In this document: positions 6,317 through 7,142 of the stretch, in pieces
Position numbering within the stretch: the first letter of the stretch is position 1
How the letters are laid out: each line of letters opens with the position of its first letter
Made by a program: the position numbers and the translations under genes
Notes under the pieces: generated by a model
The model's input: only the letters and a program-made list of their open reading frames with translations
The model's database searches: none
What the model was told of the DNA's origin: nothing
Assembly (NCBI GenBank): GCA_024709185.1
Contig: JANJXE010000207.1
Span: forward strand, 1 to 7,142
DNA from: Paludibacter sp.
GTDB lineage: Bacteria > Bacteroidota > Bacteroidia > Bacteroidales > Paludibacteraceae
Reading direction: 5' to 3'
DNA: 7,142 nucleotides

Positions 6317-7142
6317 ATGAAAAAAATTACACTTTCTATCCTGGCTTTAGCAGCCACATTTACTCTACAAGCCCAGTTCAGTTACACCACCCTGAAAACT
6401 GATGGCTTTGAGGTGTCGGAAGGTTTACCCGAAACTTTTACCCGTACGGGCCAGGCCGACTGGGCTACAGCAACTCCTGCTTACACAGGAGGCTTCTGGA
6501 ATTTGATTTTTGCATCCACAACCCCAAAAGATTATGTAGTATCAGCTGATCAAACCGAATTCAGAAGTGGAACACAGAGTATTAAAATTATGACAGGAAC
6601 AGCCACCGCTGCACTCCGGTTAAGAACAATAACCGGCACACCGTTTACCACAGGAATTGGTGAGTGGACAAAGTACAAAGTAACTATCTGGGCAAAAGCG
6701 GCTGCAGGAACACAAATTTTTGAAAAAATATCTTCTCTTGCTACTGGGGGATGGGATAAATACGAATTCACCAGCAATTACTCAACGGGCACCTCAGAAA
6801 CCAGGTTGATGCTGGACTTAAAATCAACCGGAGGAACCAGTACAACCATTTATTTAGATGATTTAAAGATTGAAAGCTATAGTGGAAGTGCGCCTGTTAC
6901 GAATGATGCAACCAATATCAATGATACTGGTTTTACGGCAAACTGGACTTCTGTAACCGGTGCAACAGGCTATACACTTTATGTACAGGAATCGACCGAT
7001 AACGGTGCAACTTTTACATTGACAGCTCCTGGCACTCCTGTAACAATCAACGATGGTACAACAACTTCACAAAGCATAACCGGTTTAAATCCAAACACTG
7101 TATATCGCTATAGAATTGTAGCTACCGATGGCACCTACTCAT
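6317..7142 (+). CDS. Secreted jelly-roll and fibronectin-III protein, N-terminal part
   Basis: From the ATG at 6317 the frame is open for 275 codons to the window edge, so the C-terminus is missing. Residues 1-19 are a signal peptide (MKKITLSILALAATFTLQA, cleaved before Gln20). Residues about 25-187 look like a carbohydrate-binding-type jelly-roll: GFEVS near the start, KYKVTIWAKA (119-128), GGWDKYEFT (144-152) and a closing TTIYLDDLKIESYSG (176-190). A fibronectin-III-like module begins at about 192, with W210, GYTLYVQES (218-226), SITGLNPNTVYRYRIVATDG (253-272). This is the same module order as the N-terminus of the 1222-residue protein on the other strand. A downstream catalytic or sorting domain may exist outside the window. 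Its place 95 bp after the hydrolase suggests a shared role in handling an extracellular glycan. Confidence 0.85.
   Translation, partial: MKKITLSILALAATFTLQAQFSYTTLKTDGFEVSEGLPETFTRTGQADWATATPAYTGGFWNLIFASTTPKDYVVSADQTEFRSGTQSIKIMTGTATAALRLRTITGTPFTTGIGEWTKYKVTIWAKAAAGTQIFEKISSLATGGWDKYEFTSNYSTGTSETRLMLDLKSTGGTSTTIYLDDLKIESYSGSAPVTNDATNINDTGFTANWTSVTGATGYTLYVQESTDNGATFTLTAPGTPVTINDGTTTSQSITGLNPNTVYRYRIVATDGTYS

Noticed and set aside
6550..6777. Minus-strand open frame of 75 codons
   Set aside because: It is the complement of the jelly-roll coding region of the gene starting at 6317, which is clearly coding on the plus strand.

Overview
The window looks like a piece of a Bacteroidota chromosome, probably from a Bacteroidales or Marinilabiliales-type polysaccharide degrader. 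The signs are large secreted modular proteins, tails resembling type IX secretion (T9SS) C-terminal domains, signal peptides with Gln right after the predicted cleavage site, TAnnTTTG-type -7 promoter boxes and AT-rich intergenic DNA without clear Shine-Dalgarno sequences. This assignment is inference from sequence style; no marker gene is present.

Left part (1-4068, all minus strand): a 1222-residue secreted protein (4068 to 400) built of a jelly-roll-like module, two fibronectin-III-like modules, a long Ser/Thr/Gly-rich beta-solenoid-like stretch and a C-terminal sorting-like tail. Thirteen bases after its stop begins a 52-codon gene (386 to 228), followed by a hairpin terminator (182-215). 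A third minus-strand gene starts at 159 and leaves the window at base 1; only its signal peptide and first mature residues are visible.

Middle (4069-4361): a 293-bp divergent intergenic region with one -7 box facing each way and, between them, a perfect 12-bp palindrome flanked by a near-direct repeat. It is a plausible shared control region.

Right part (4362-7142, plus strand): a secreted clan GH-A-type glycoside hydrolase resembling alpha-L-arabinofuranosidases (4362-6221), then, after 95 bp holding another -7 box, the first 275 codons of a secreted protein with a jelly-roll-like module and a fibronectin-III module (6317 to window end).

Taken together this reads as a locus for extracellular binding and hydrolysis of glycan: one recognisable enzyme and two multimodular secreted proteins, divergently transcribed. 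No SusC/SusD pair, sulfatase, regulator or transporter lies inside the window, so it cannot be called a complete polysaccharide utilization locus. The least explained element is the 52-residue protein tied to the large secreted protein. No RNA gene, CRISPR array, insertion sequence or frameshifted gene was found.
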